Positions 13,119 to 23,440 of a DNA stretch of 64,000 nucleotides are shown here, one piece after another. The position numbers and the translations under genes were made by a program. The notes beneath the pieces are model-generated. The model was not told where the DNA came from. It saw nothing but the letters and a program-made list of their open reading frames with translations, and did no database searches. The stretch's first letter is position 1. The number at the start of each line of letters is the position of its first letter. Source of the stretch: Paramormyrops kingsleyae (lineage: Eukaryota; Chordata; Actinopteri; Osteoglossiformes; Mormyridae); assembly GCF_048594095.1 (NCBI RefSeq), contig NC_132813.1:7304991-7368990 (forward strand). The letters run 5' to 3'.

Positions 13119-14654
13119 CGGATTCATTGTTCCTCAAAAGCAAAAATGCCATCAAAGTTTGAAAGTCAAATTATTTGTGCACTTAACAAAACAGATTTTT
13201 TGACTGATTTTTCTTACCTTCTGCACGAAGTCTGCAAACCATTGCCAGTGAATGCCAGTGAACCATTGCCTTACAGACAGTGAGTGAGACGTTTTCCAGG
13301 GCTCTGTCCTCTCAGCTGATAGCTGTTCCTCACATTGCCTCACCGCACAATTGGCACTGGCTACATACTCAGCTTCCTGTCCAGGTATTTCAACCTGCGG
13401 GGGCTACGAAGCAAACTCTGTAGCTACCAGAGTCTGTCTGCACCAACTAGGTCACTCAGAAGGCCTGGCATTTTTCACCCATCCATTTTCTGGGTCGCCT
13501 AAACTGTGTGCATCCCCATTAAAAATTCATAGAATTAACATATTACTTCTGTCTGGTGAAGCAGACATGGTGAATGTGAAAGGACAGGGGCGTTGTGTAC
13601 CATTCTGATAAGAAGGAAGTGGAAAATGCCAAGTTTTTTTTCAGTTGACAGTTTAAATCAATTTGCATGACACTAACCTAAAGTGGTAGGTGAGAAAAAA
13701 TATTTTCTCAAAGTGTTTGACAAGACTACGAAGTATTACAAAGTCGTAGGAACTTTCCTGTCTGTGCAATATGGCTGCTTGCAGACCTGGCCACGTACTC
13801 ACACCCTGACGGACACCTACAGAAAGCTTACATCAAGACAGGTTGCCCAAGAGGGGTGATAAAGGGATGAACGTTGAGGGGTGGGGTCACTGTATCCTCC
13901 AGGCTAGGATCTTAGACGATGGTACAGTATAGACCATTTATAGAACAGAGAACAAAGAACATTTTCAGTGTGAAGTCTACTTGCCTGGTTTTCCTGGTTC
14001 TTTAGTTTGTGTTTTCTTGTTATATTTGCCTGCAGTTACTAAGGAGGTTCACTGAAATAAAAGAAAGTTTGTAAATTCTATGAAGGACATCCTAACTCCT
14101 CCACTCCTCCATGCAGTGTGCAGGAGTAGAATGTACTAGACTCATTGGAATGCCAATCACTCCGCAGCAGTGAGGTTGGAATGGTAATATCTAAAACATA
14201 CTACACATGCTTTCATCAAAAGTGAGCTTGGGATGGTGTCCATTTAACATTTTACAGGACTGAATGTTTTAAAGATATTTTCATGCAGTGCGGCAAAACC
14301 TTTTCCACAATCTACCCAGCAATACTTATATCTAGTTCCATTCCTTGAATAGTACGTGAAGCCAGCTCTCACGGCGAAAAACATGAAGCATTAATATTAT
14401 GCAAATATGTAAATATACAAGGCGTAAAGCTAAAACTGTGTGGTGGAATTCTGGAAGGTTCTCAGCATTTATTTACTGATTACTACACCATACAATCAGC
14501 ATATGGGGATTTCTGGGGAAGAATTCTTTGGATTCTCATTATTTTTCAAACGACATTTAAACAAAAGCTTTATCTGCAGCCTGCTTATACATGTCTGAAG
14601 TATACTGATATATATCAGCTAATGTTTTAACTGTTGACCAGGGAATATCATTGA
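13119..14654. other. Interval without a recognised gene
   Basis: Nothing beyond generic AT-rich sequence was recognised, apart from a pair of similar phrases about 1.5 kb apart (TGGAATGCCAATCA near 12562 and 14149), which suggests a second old repeat family. Confidence 0.35.
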
Positions 14655-14835
14655 GACTGGGGTGGGTTATAGCACTGTTTCTCAACCCAATCCTCAGGGA
14701 CCCCTGGACATTCCACATTTTTGCCCCCTCTCACCTTCCAGCTGAACCAAATAAAGCAAAGAACAGCACCAAATACCTGCTACAGGTGTGTTGAGAGCTG
14801 GGAGGGAGCAAAAATGTGGACTATCTAGGGATACA
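14655..14835. mobile_element. Palindromic non-autonomous repeat (MITE-like)
   Basis: The left half contains CACATTTTTGCCCCCTCTCA and TTCCAGCT. The right half contains AGCTGGGAGGGAGCAAAAAT and GTGG, which is its imperfect inverse. The start phrase GCACTGTTTCTCAACCCAAT is common in dispersed fish repeats. No coding capacity. Confidence 0.6.
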
Positions 14836-15034
14836 CTATGTTGGTCCCACCTCCTCTAGTTGCTTGGGCCCACTTCCTCTACAATCTGACTGGTTATCCC
14901 TCTGAGCCAATCATTTTCCATTCAGCCCTCAGAGCACTTTTGTGTGAGTAAAACTCCCATGAGCTTAAAATTTAATTATTTGTACATAGAAGTTTTGTGT
15001 AATTAATAAAACAATGGACTTTCCAGTTAACTAC

Positions 15035-15375
15035 CTTGAATTGATAACGGGAACTTTCTTCTTCCAAGCCCTCGGGCTCAAAAATTTTCCCAATGAAGCG
15101 CTTGGCATCATAAATGGTGTTGTGGCGATTGCTGTCCGCCAGCTCCTGCCCCTCGTAGCCTGCGTGGATGTCTGTGGCGGTGAACGATACCACACTGGGA
15201 ATGCTCTTCCGGCCCTCCTGGTCGCCGATGACGTCCACGTCGCCGGTCCCTGCGTGGAAAACCCCCACGGAGCAGAACGTGGTCCCCAAGTCCAAACCGA
15301 TCACCTTGGGCTTTGGGGGAGGCAGGTACTGCTGACCAAAGTAACCGGCGAGGAGAAGCGCTAGAATAGCTGATC
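15035..15375 (-). CDS. hspa13: HSPA13 (STCH) exon 2: signal anchor and start of the HSP70-type ATPase domain
   Basis: HSPA13 is a microsome-associated HSP70-like ATPase lacking the substrate-binding domain. This 341-nt exon encodes about 113 residues. It opens with a hydrophobic anchor, SAILALLLAGYFGQQYLPPP, then KPKVIGLDLGTTFCSVGVF, the phosphate-1 (ATP-binding) motif of HSP70 proteins. Further on is NTIYDAKRFIGK, matching the conserved HSP70 NTxxDAKRxIG block, and it ends in RYQFK. Order and spacing agree with human HSPA13 residues from about 10 to 122. The acceptor AG is at 15376-15377 and the donor AAG|GTAGTT at 15033-15035. The exon enters in phase 1, completing a Gly codon, and leaves in phase 0. 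There are no internal stops or frameshifts. Exon 1 (a very short N-terminus) and the downstream ATPase exons were not found in this window, so the gene is incomplete here: either intron 2 exceeds 15 kb or this is an orphan exon. Confidence 0.93.
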
Positions 15376-15389
15376 CTGTTGGTTATTTA

Positions 15390-15497
15390 CACAAACCGTT
15401 ACATGTCTGGAGGAAATCGCATGACAGCACAGGGAGAACATGCAAGCTCCACACACCGGAGACAGTGTTAACCACTGTGCCGCCACGCCACCCTTAT
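15390..15497 (-). mobile_element. SINE-like fragment next to the HSPA13 splice acceptor
   Basis: Read on the minus strand it shows GGCGGCACAGTGGTTAACAC, then GTGTGGAGCTTGCATGTTCT and CCCTGTGCTG, then TTTCCTCCAGACATGT. This is the head of the same common fish SINE-like element found at 12.9, 18.2 and 57.9 kb. It ends about 15-20 bp upstream of the HSPA13 exon 2 acceptor, in the same transcriptional orientation. Confidence 0.75.
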
Positions 15498-15710
15498 CAA
15501 GCAACTAAAACTATGAAAATCTTTCCTAAGGTCCCTGTCTTTTTATAGCTTTTATTAAATGAGCCCTTGTTTGACCTATCACAACAACAGTACTTTAATG
15601 AAACCTTCCATGTTTGCTGTGACAAACCTAGAAGATGATTAGTTGTTTTCTAGGCCAAATATGCACAGTCTGGATGTTCCAATTAATCTGCAACATGGTG
15701 GAAGCTGTCA

Positions 15711-16303
15711 ACCTAACAGTTCGCAGAATAACCTAATGGCTCACAGAATATCCTAACAGCACACAGAATAACCTAACAACTCACAGAATAACCTAACAGC
15801 TATCCTAACGGCTCGCAGAATAACCTAATGGCTCACAGAATATCCTAAAAGGTCACAGAATAACCTGAGGGCTCACAGAATAACCTAATGGCTCACAGAA
15901 TAACCTGAGGGCTCACAGAATAACCTGAAGGCTCACAGAATAACCTGACGGCTCACAGAATAACCTGAGGGCTCACAGAATAATCTGAGGGCTCACAGAA
16001 TAACCTGAAGGCTCACAGAATATCCTAACAGCTCTCAGAATAACCTGAGGGCTCACAGAATAACCTAATGGCTCACAGAATAACCTGAGGGCTCACAGAA
16101 TAACCTGAAGGCTCACAGAATAACCTGAGGGCTCAGAATAATCTGAGGGCTCACAGAATAACCTGAAGGCTCACAGAATATCCTAACAGCTCTCAGAATA
16201 ACCTGAGGGCTCACAGAATAACATAATGGCTCACAGAATAACCTGAAGGCTCACAGAATAATCTGACGGCTCACAGAATAACCTAACAGCTTGCAGAATA
16301 ATA
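15711..16303. repeat. Minisatellite with 20-bp unit GGCTCACAGAATAACCTGAG
   Basis: About 29 tandem copies of a 20-bp unit. Common alternatives at the end of the unit are CTGAAG, CTAATG, CTAACA and CTGACG, plus occasional 18-bp units. The alternation of variants suggests block duplications. It lies in the presumed intron 1 of HSPA13, about 340 bp upstream of exon 2. Confidence 0.97.
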
Positions 16304-16423
16304 ATGATGAGAAGTAGGATGAGGCATTGCTGATGGTGAGGACCACTGTGGTTCAGGCCTTTATAGAGACTTTAAAATAGGGGCCAGGAACCGGGTGCTA
16401 CTGAAAGTCAACACTGAACTCTT

Positions 16424-16446
16424 GGCAGCCCTCTGGTGGCCCTGCC
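16424..16446 (-). promoter_or_regulatory. Possible CTCF-type motif
   Basis: On the minus strand GGGCCACCAGAGGGCTGCC matches the CCACCAGRGGGC core of vertebrate CTCF sites well, apart from the last positions. This is a motif match only. Confidence 0.35.
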
Positions 16447-17649
16447 TGGGACTGCAAATCGAATAGACTTGGAAACACAGGCCACACACGAATTAAGCTA
16501 GCTACGTCAAACAGAGTCCATGTCAGTATGCGATGCCAGATATAGCTCACGCTTAGCTATTCCACTGCTTTCAAGGTTTTGCTTTCATATAATAGTACGC
16601 AAAACAAAACACGGACCAATACACGCTTCTTATAAACAAAGAAACCCATTCACAGAATCTGAATTGACTCTGACTAGAGTGATTTCTGTTAAATCACTTT
16701 AGCGTTTTGGTGCCCTCCATGTTTCATGAGTCGGGGACCTAGCATAATTTTTACTTGCTACTTATTCAGAGCCAGGACATACTGAAAATTGGTTTAGCAG
16801 TTGTGTTATCCAGAATACAATGGAGTTCTGTTATGTAGCTCTCTGTTTAGGCTGTGTACCATTTAAACATAGTATCGGGCAAAGGAATCATTTGTCGGTG
16901 AAATTTAAATGGACCGGTGCCTGCTGCCTGCGATTGGAAAGCATACAACAGCAGAACCGGACTGACAAAATGCAAAATGTGCCCATAAGATTTCAATAAT
17001 TCTGGCTCCAGTGCTTTTTCTGAAGTCACCTCCATCTTCACCACTTTCCCTTGTTTTCTGCTCCGCGTTTTTCACGAGAGGGAAGATTTGTTATATATGA
17101 ATGTGAACATGCAGCTTAAAAAAAAGTGTGGCTCAGCACACAAAGTAAAGGGCTATTGGCTTCCTATGGAAATTATTTTTCTAAATATGCTACATGAGGA
17201 GACAAGAAAAACTAATAAACTCTGTCTGTCATACGAGGCTTAACAACAAGGAAGTTATTTTATGTTTTTTTTTAATAGCTTGGGAACGCTTCACCAATTA
17301 CAAAAAGTCCTGAGAAATATTCTTTTTTTATGACAGCAGTAAATGTATAAAATGGTGCGTGGCATTTCTCCACAAGGTCGCAGTAAACGAAAAGAGATAC
17401 AGAAAATAAAGCGGCCAAATTAATTCCAGTCCTTTCATTCCTTCACAGCAACTTCAAAATAGAATTCTTTAAGATGCGATTAGAAAAGGTAGACTGGCGA
17501 TGTATAATTGCAAACTAATGCTGTCTTTCCAACCCCACTAAGGGGGTCATGAAATGCAAGCAGTTTCACCTGAGAGAGAAAAATTTGATTATTGAACCAT
17601 TCAGGGATACAGAGAAACAGATGTTTATTCGAAAACACTGATCGCCGAT
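16447..17649. other. Interval without a recognised gene
   Basis: No exon or element recognised. A minus-strand frame of 65 codons at 16847-17044 has no recognisable domain, and I treat it as chance. Confidence 0.35.
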
Positions 17650-17897
17650 GCAGTGATCTGTACAGATGATGGGTGGATCACTTTCGCTGTGAAGGAGAGC
17701 TCCTCAGTGATCTATACTGATGTTGGAATGTTCTGTTTCCATTGTTCTAAACTAATGGGAGATGTATGGATCACTTTTACTGAGGGGAAGAGCTCCTCGA
17801 TGATTTATATGGAGGTTGGAATGTTCCGTTCCCAGTGTTCTAAACCCATGGGAGATGTATGGATTGCTTTCACTGTGAGGGCGACCTCCTCAATGCA
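17650..17897. repeat. About 2.6 tandem copies of a 96-bp unit
   Basis: Three successive segments share TGATCTATACTGATGTTGGA-type, GTTCTAAACTAATGGGAGAT-type and GATCACTTTTACTGAG-type phrases at about 96-bp spacing. Since 96 is a multiple of 3, the plus frame stays open through all copies and reads as repeated GMFxxxCSKxMGDVWIxFT. No known protein family is recognised, and the open frame is likely a by-product. Confidence 0.9.
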
Positions 17898-18235
17898 TCG
17901 GCGAGAACTGGCTGCACAGCCCCAGAATCAGGAAGCCATTCTCCTGGCAGTGACTCACGTGTAGCTTCCATCTATTCCAGAGATCAATGGAACTTCTTAG
18001 TCACCTGGCACCTGGCATGCTAACGAGCACCTCCAGGATCAGCAGACAAATGAGTACTCAGTTCCCCCTCCCCGTACCTCCCACACAGCCTGATTAACCT
18101 CAGAACCAGATGAAAGAACATTTAAATTTTCAGCTGGCTTTCTTTTAATGCAGTACTGCTGGTAAGTAGGAGTAGGAGCTGAGTTCACATAACTGGCTGT
18201 TTTCAGTGATGCTGCTTTACCCTTTATGTCTTTTG

Positions 18236-18505
18236 AAAGATGCAAAGTGGAGAGCACTATTGCCTCTGTGGCTGGGGGTTCGAATCCCTGCTCATTGTTT
18301 GTCGGATTTTCATCTTCTCCTGCGTATCCTCTCACAGTCCAAGGTCGTGCAGACAGGCTTATTGGCTTGTCTAAATTGCTTGTATTGTATGCGCTTTATG
18401 ACAGACGAGCATCCTGTCCCCCAACCTTATGTCCTCCGCTACCTGAGATAAGTTCTAGCCCCCCCCTGTAACCCTCCTAAGGACTCATGATTAGAAGATG
18501 AATGG
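18236..18505 (+). mobile_element. SINE-like element, nearly full length
   Basis: The head carries a polymerase III B-box-like GGGGGTTCGAATCCCTGCTC. It is followed by TCTCACAGTCCAAGGTCGTG, CAGACAGGCTTATTGGCTTG, TCTAAATTGCTTGTATTGTA, then GAGCATCCTGTCCCCCAACC and GAGATAAGTTCTAGCCCCCC, and a degraded GATGAATGGAT tail. The order matches the widespread fish element. A tRNA-derived head is inferred. No intact A-box or cloverleaf is seen, so this is not a tRNA gene. Confidence 0.8.
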
Positions 18506-19294
18506 ATCGCTGTATGGGACAGCTGCATTCTTGTTCAGAACAATCGCTGCCATAGTTAATAACACATGCTAAATTGAAAACATTTTCCATCTTACCATGA
18601 ACACATGCCGTCCTGGCACTCAGAAATACTCCACCCTTTTGAGCAGCTAATTGGTCGGAGCCCCTCTGCGATATTAGGATTTTATGGTGCATACATAATT
18701 TTGGATTGAAATCCATCGGCATCACGGCTGAACGGACCCCACTGCCATACTTTGCAGATTCAACTGCGGGGGGGAGGAATTACAATTCCTGAGATGCACA
18801 CCACAGAGGGAAATGGCTTTATATCATGGGAGTCGGTTTGGGTGTGGATGGTAGGGACATGTCTCTACCAATATTGTGGAAGCACCGTGTGTGTTTAGGG
18901 GGGAGGGGGTTCAGGGACGATTTGGTTCCTACCAATATTGAAATTATACACCCTCGCTTTTAATAAGGTCCCTCCACATTGTATTCATACATAATTAAAG
19001 ATTCCAAGACAACGTATAAGTAAGTGCAGGTCCTGGAAGCTAATTAATATGCTGTCAGCAGTCTCAGTTTTCAAGTAAAGTTTAGCAGCGCGTCTCTGTA
19101 CCCTGCTAACCGGACATCCATACGAATATCCTGCCCCCCTTCCCACTGTGAGCCAAGGGTTGAGGGCATGCCTTCAGGAGTTCACTGCTTCTGAATTCAA
19201 ATAGCATATTTCCCGTTAATGAAGACCATTGCTTTTTTGGCATCTCGGAGGCGGCAGCCTGGATGCCCATGAGCAGCGCTGGTGGTCCCTGCGT
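18506..19294. other. Interval without a recognised gene
   Basis: Contains the phrase GGACATGTCTCTACCAATAT and the similar GGTTCCTACCAATATTG about 90 bp later (18857-18945), probably an old dispersed repeat. No exon seen. Confidence 0.35.
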
Positions 19295-19330
19295 TGGGTG
19301 CGGTTGGGTGCGGTTGGGTGCGGTTGGGTC
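19295..19330. repeat. Short tandem repeat, 10-bp unit GGTTGGGTGC
   Basis: About 3.5 perfect copies of the decamer. Confidence 0.95.
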
Positions 19331-19613
19331 CAGGCAGTCCTCGGTGGATGCCCCCCGGGACACTTGGGATTATGGATGAAGCATCCCACTGCTTTATCAG
19401 CTCTGTGCCAGACTGCCGTTCTTTTCTGTGGCTCATCAATCACCTGCATTTCCTTAAGAAAAACCCACACACCCCCAAGACGAAAAAACTGTTGCCCACC
19501 AACAACAAACAAGCCTCCCAAGCAGAGCACCCAGGGGGATGAAGGCTTGAGATAAAGCACCCCCTCCCCCCCCCATGTATTCCATGTGCAGTATTACCAT
19601 TTGGTGACAGGGT

Positions 19614-19672
19614 GGAGACTCACCGGGGATCATTTGAGGGCAGCAGAGCAATACCACCCTTGCCGTTACCAC
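19614..19672 (-). other. Weak candidate for HSPA13 exon 1
   Basis: On the minus strand an ATG-initiated frame of 16 codons ends ...CCPQMIP plus one G at a strong donor, CCG|GTGAGT (GT near 19617). Phase 1 is exactly what exon 2 at 15375 requires, and the spliced junction would restore Gly-Ser as in human HSPA13. However, the encoded N-terminus does not resemble the known short HSPA13 start and no promoter is visible. The match may be chance. Confidence 0.15.
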
Positions 19673-20131
19673 ACCGTGGTGCCCGGCACCTGAAGGCCCG
19701 CACAGGGCACTGTGTTTCCCAAAACTCCCGAGGAGCCGAAAGTCTGGCTCAGCAGAGTGTGAACAGCTTGCCGGGCTGCGAGCATCACCATGGTATCCAG
19801 AAAGACAAGGGAGGGGTCATGGCAGATCAGCGTCAGCGCTGTGAGACCTCGGACTGCCGGGCTCAGCTTCCATATGGGCCAGGCTCAAATATGGAAATAA
19901 GTCAGGTAAAAGGCTGAAACTTAAACCCAGAGAGACATTTTTTAATTTCTGGATGCACACGGGCCATTTATGGAGGGCGAATAAGTTATCCATCACCAGG
20001 GCAAAATGCCGGCATTTCCCAGCCAAAACACACCGTCTCTTAGTAGGCTGGTTAAAGTTTCTGGCGAAAATGCAGCAAGAGAACTGATTATAACCTCAAA
20101 AGAGAAAGAGGTAATAGGAGACACTGCTAAA

Positions 20132-20133
<2 letters not shown>

Positions 20134-20183
<50 letters not shown>

Positions 20184-20199
20184 TGTGTGTGTGTGTGTG
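20134..20199. repeat. (GT)n microsatellite with one interruption
   Basis: About 32 GT units with a single GTAT interruption near 20176. Confidence 0.97.
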
Positions 20200-20429
20200 A
20201 TCAAGCTAACTCTTTTTTTTCTTGATGAGCGTTTTGTTTTCGGCATTGGGTGAAATGTCGGGCATTTATGTGATTAAATACTGCTCCCTTCTGGTCAGAT
20301 GGTTTACAGTTTAAAAAGTCTCAGGAGGATAAGACTTTCATGACTGATTAATAGTTGGTTAACCTTGAATCACCACGGTATACTTGAAAAATAAACTTAA
20401 TGCATTAAAAATCTGTTTTGACTATTTAT

Positions 20430-20665
20430 GCAAAGCACCTTCTAGGTTTGCACCTGTACGTATTAACGGAGTGACAGCCACTTACCGCTTTGCAGAAGTC
20501 TCTAACGCTGGAGCTGAGGCCTCCATGCGGCGTATAATTGCCTCTCTAGGCCTCTGTCATCCTAGCAAAACGTTTAGGAGACGTATCAGGTTACATAACA
20601 CTGCCATTATTTCATTACCGATTTCAGTGCCAAATGCAGTGAATGGCTGGCCTATATTCACAGGT
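20430..20665. other. Possible conserved non-coding element
   Basis: A balanced-composition, repeat-free stretch with blocks such as CTTACCGCTTTGCAGAAGTC and CGTATAATTGCCTCTCTAGG, standing out from the low-complexity surroundings. A 98-codon plus-strand frame spans it but matches no family I know. That it is a regulatory element is inference from appearance only. Confidence 0.25.
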
Positions 20666-20837
20666 AACTTGAGAATCTAATCATTATCATGCTCCAAACA
20701 TGTTCTCTCTTTGTCACCTTATTATCGTTATAACGAGATACAGAAAGGCTTTCTGTTTTAACGTGAAAAGCGTTTCATGGTACTGTAGCCTTCCGTGTCC
20801 CAAAAGCTGATCAATGACAAATGATGCTACCTCTGAA

Positions 20838-21005
20838 GTAGGGGTAGGCAACCCTGATCCTGCAGAGCCAATATCCCGGTTTTCTATACTACCTGGTCTC
20901 TGATGAACCACATATGATCTCAGCAGATAGTAACTCATCAGGTAGGACGGAAACTCTGCTGGATACCGGTCGACACTCCAGGATCAGGGTTGCCTATCCC
21001 TGCTC
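20838..21005. mobile_element. MITE-like element with terminal inverted repeats
   Basis: Left end GGGGTAGGCAACCCTGATCC and right end GGATCAGGGTTGCCTATCCC are near-perfect inverses about 165 bp apart. No coding capacity. The family is not identified. Confidence 0.8.
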
Positions 21006-21076
21006 TGAGGTCCGACTTCCTTTGTCTGTCTCTTTCTTTCATTTCAACAATGGCCAGAAGCTAATTACACTAGTAT

Positions 21077-21260
21077 TGGGGAAGTTACTTACAAAAGTAA
21101 TCCATCAAAGACAGATGTGGAAAGTTCAGGTCCAGAAAAGTACAAATCCAGACCAAGATTTTGTTTTAACCAGCCAAAACCTTGGTCTGGATTTGTTCTT
21201 TCTGGACCTGAACTTTCCACACCTGTCTTTAATGGATTACTTTTGTGAGTAACTTCCCAA
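21077..21260. mobile_element. Foldback (palindromic) element
   Basis: The arms at about 21077-21150 and 21177-21260 are inverse copies: TTGGGGAAGTTACTTACAAA against TTTGTGAGTAACTTCCCAA, and AAAGTTCAGGTCCAGAAAAG against TTCTGGACCTGAACTTT. The arms are about 75-80 bp with a spacer of about 25 bp. The RNA or single strand would form one long hairpin. It is a transposon-like palindrome rather than a microRNA precursor, whose arms are much shorter. Confidence 0.9.
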
Positions 21261-21737
21261 ACACCGTGTGTAGATTGTGCTGATTTTCTTAATTGGTTAA
21301 CTGGAGACTGTATGACCCAGAATTCTGTTTTATCACTCGAAAAATGCACGCAGCCTCGCTCATGACCTAACGATAAAATTTATATACCTCGGTGGAACGA
21401 ATTGGTAAAACGTGGCCACAATATAAATGACTTGCCGTTATATTATGAGCGAGGCTCAAGTCCACACAAGGGGTTGGCAGGCACGTATTTTATAGTTGTT
21501 CGTATCAAAGGAACCGCAGCGTTTTGAGTCGTAATCCTAATAAGTACTTTTTAAAGACCACATTACTTAATACATTAATATAAGCAACATGGAAATAGTT
21601 TTGGTTCATTTTTAGACAGGTGCAGGGTAAATTAAATAGCATTCTCTTGACTCTTCTGATTTCGAACTCATTTTTATCAAATTAATATAAAATTTGCCTG
21701 AAAAGATTACTTTTGAAGCGTTCATCGTGAATTTTGA
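21261..21737. other. AT-rich interval, nothing recognised
   Basis: No exon, RNA gene or repeat recognised. Confidence 0.35.
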
Positions 21738-21752
21738 CCACGAGATGGCAGC
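21738..21752 (+). promoter_or_regulatory. Possible CTCF-type motif
   Basis: CCACGAGATGGCAGC matches the CCASNAGRTGGCAG core of CTCF sites. Motif match only, in otherwise AT-rich sequence. Confidence 0.35.
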
Positions 21753-23302
21753 AAAAGTCAAATTTTACGTATTTTGCGTTAAACTAACATGCAATTAAAA
21801 TCAGTTCCAAAAATATCCGCAAATTCATATTCAAAAATTAGTCTAAGACAGGTTTCTAAAATCCCCATTTTTAATATTCTGCATTTAAAACGAAACTTTA
21901 TAGGGATTAAAATAACGCATAAAAGTCTCTTTACACATTGCTATCAGACGTTATGAACACGTTTACATTTGAACTTACATGAAATACAGCTGATGTCAAA
22001 TAAGGAAAAATAAGTCATTACCACTGTTATTAACATTCTAAAAAAATAAGAAAGAAGAAGAAGAATTAATGGCTGGACAGAAACTTGCTGCTCAGTTCGT
22101 CTCCATTTTTAATTTGTAAGGGTACCTGCAATGTTGAATTATTAACACTAGATGGAGATAAAGTTCTTTCCATATGTTTATCGACGTCTCTCACGGAATT
22201 ATAAAATGAGAAAACTTTCAGAGCGTTTTAAGGTCCGAAAAGACTACAGCGTATATAATACGATTCCTTTGAAAACCCGGCTTGTTAAAACAAGTGCAGC
22301 AGCAAGAGTAAATACACGCAAGATAGATCGAGCTTCTTACATCTCCAATCTCTTTGTTTGACCATAAATGGATCCTTGCAATAATAAGTCTTTCTGTGTA
22401 ATATGTGATGATCTACCACATATAAACAAAGAAATACTAATGTTTCCCTTACTGTACAATGGCAGTAATGCACTAGAGTTGGCCTGTACTTACACCTTGG
22501 GTGGCCCCTTACTGCCTCAGCCCCCAGTTACTTGTCCACATCCCCGCAGAACGTGCTTCGCTTGCAAAACGTCGTCACTACACGGGAATCATCTCCCGAT
22601 GCCCGTCACTCACTGTCAGCTGACATAAAATGAAGATATCGAAAAACCCATTCTTGTTGTGATTATTAGGCCTTTAGTTTTGCCTGCTCAGGTGATTATG
22701 ACCAGTAATAGTGGAAAATGACTCTCTGCGATATCATGCAAATAGGTTACAGGGAACCATTCTAATGGGCACTGAGGGAATATCTGCTAACAATGTAATT
22801 CTCTCTGTGTGACGCTAGTGGGTGGTGGCCATTTTGTTTTAAATATGCTAACAGTTAACTATACAGAGTCTAACTGCAGGAAAAACAATTAAGCTTTTTT
22901 AAAAATGTTACAAAATGAAACCAAAGATAAATAAGCTTGTGATTTTTTTTTACATAGTTTCATTAAAGCTTTATGCAAATTCTTGTAAACAAACAGAATC
23001 ACAGCGAACCAGAAAGAATTAACAAATTAACAAATCCTTTCTTGCAGGTCATAATGATCCCGTGTGAGTTCACTGAAAGCATTCTTACAGACTGCCTGGG
23101 TGGCTCCTCTAGTTGAAATCAATAGACCTCATCAATCGGTTTCAATTTGTATTAACTGGCAGACATTATGTATTGGCAGATCACCTGATGGCGGAACCAC
23201 GGGAAAAGTATCGCTACTGTTTTGAAGCTATCCTGCTCAAATGGAGCAGTTCAGCTGTCCACCAATCAAATTTTAGTAAAATTTTTAAATGGTCACCCTG
23301 GC
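21753..23302. other. AT-rich interval, nothing recognised
   Basis: No exon, RNA gene or clear mobile element was recognised. The only open frames are short. Confidence 0.35.
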
Positions 23303-23440
23303 CCTGATTTTGATAAGCAGTTGTGGAAGGATGGATTTCCATCCATCCATCCATCCATCCATCTAACTGCTTATCTTTGTTAGTGTTGCAGGTGGCCTGG
23401 AAGCTATCCCAGACAGCACAGGCCACACGCCTGGGTAAAC
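23303..23440. mobile_element. Two SINE-like tails joined tail to tail
   Basis: GATAAGCAGTTGTGGAAGGA (plus-oriented tail) is followed by a CCATCC repeat (about 23336-23362) and AACTGCTTATC, its inverse. The right part, read on the minus strand, gives TGGGATAGCTTCCAGGCCAC and GATAAGCAGTTAGATGGATGG, the 3' end of the common fish SINE-like element. Confidence 0.7.

Noticed and set aside
14972..15304. Reading the HSPA13 frame as a stand-alone 110-codon gene starting at the internal Met
   Set aside because: The frame runs upstream to a consensus acceptor, and the 3' end runs past a GT donor into intron sequence. It is an internal exon.
15014..15364. 116-codon plus-strand frame opposite the HSPA13 exon
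   Set aside because: Antisense shadow of a real coding exon. No family resemblance.
18280..18300. GGTTCGAATCCC as a tRNA gene B-box
   Set aside because: The surrounding sequence does not fold as a cloverleaf. It is the head of a SINE-like repeat.
21077..21260. Foldback as a microRNA precursor
   Set aside because: The arms are about 80 bp and nearly perfectly paired, typical of a palindromic transposon, and no known mature sequence is present.
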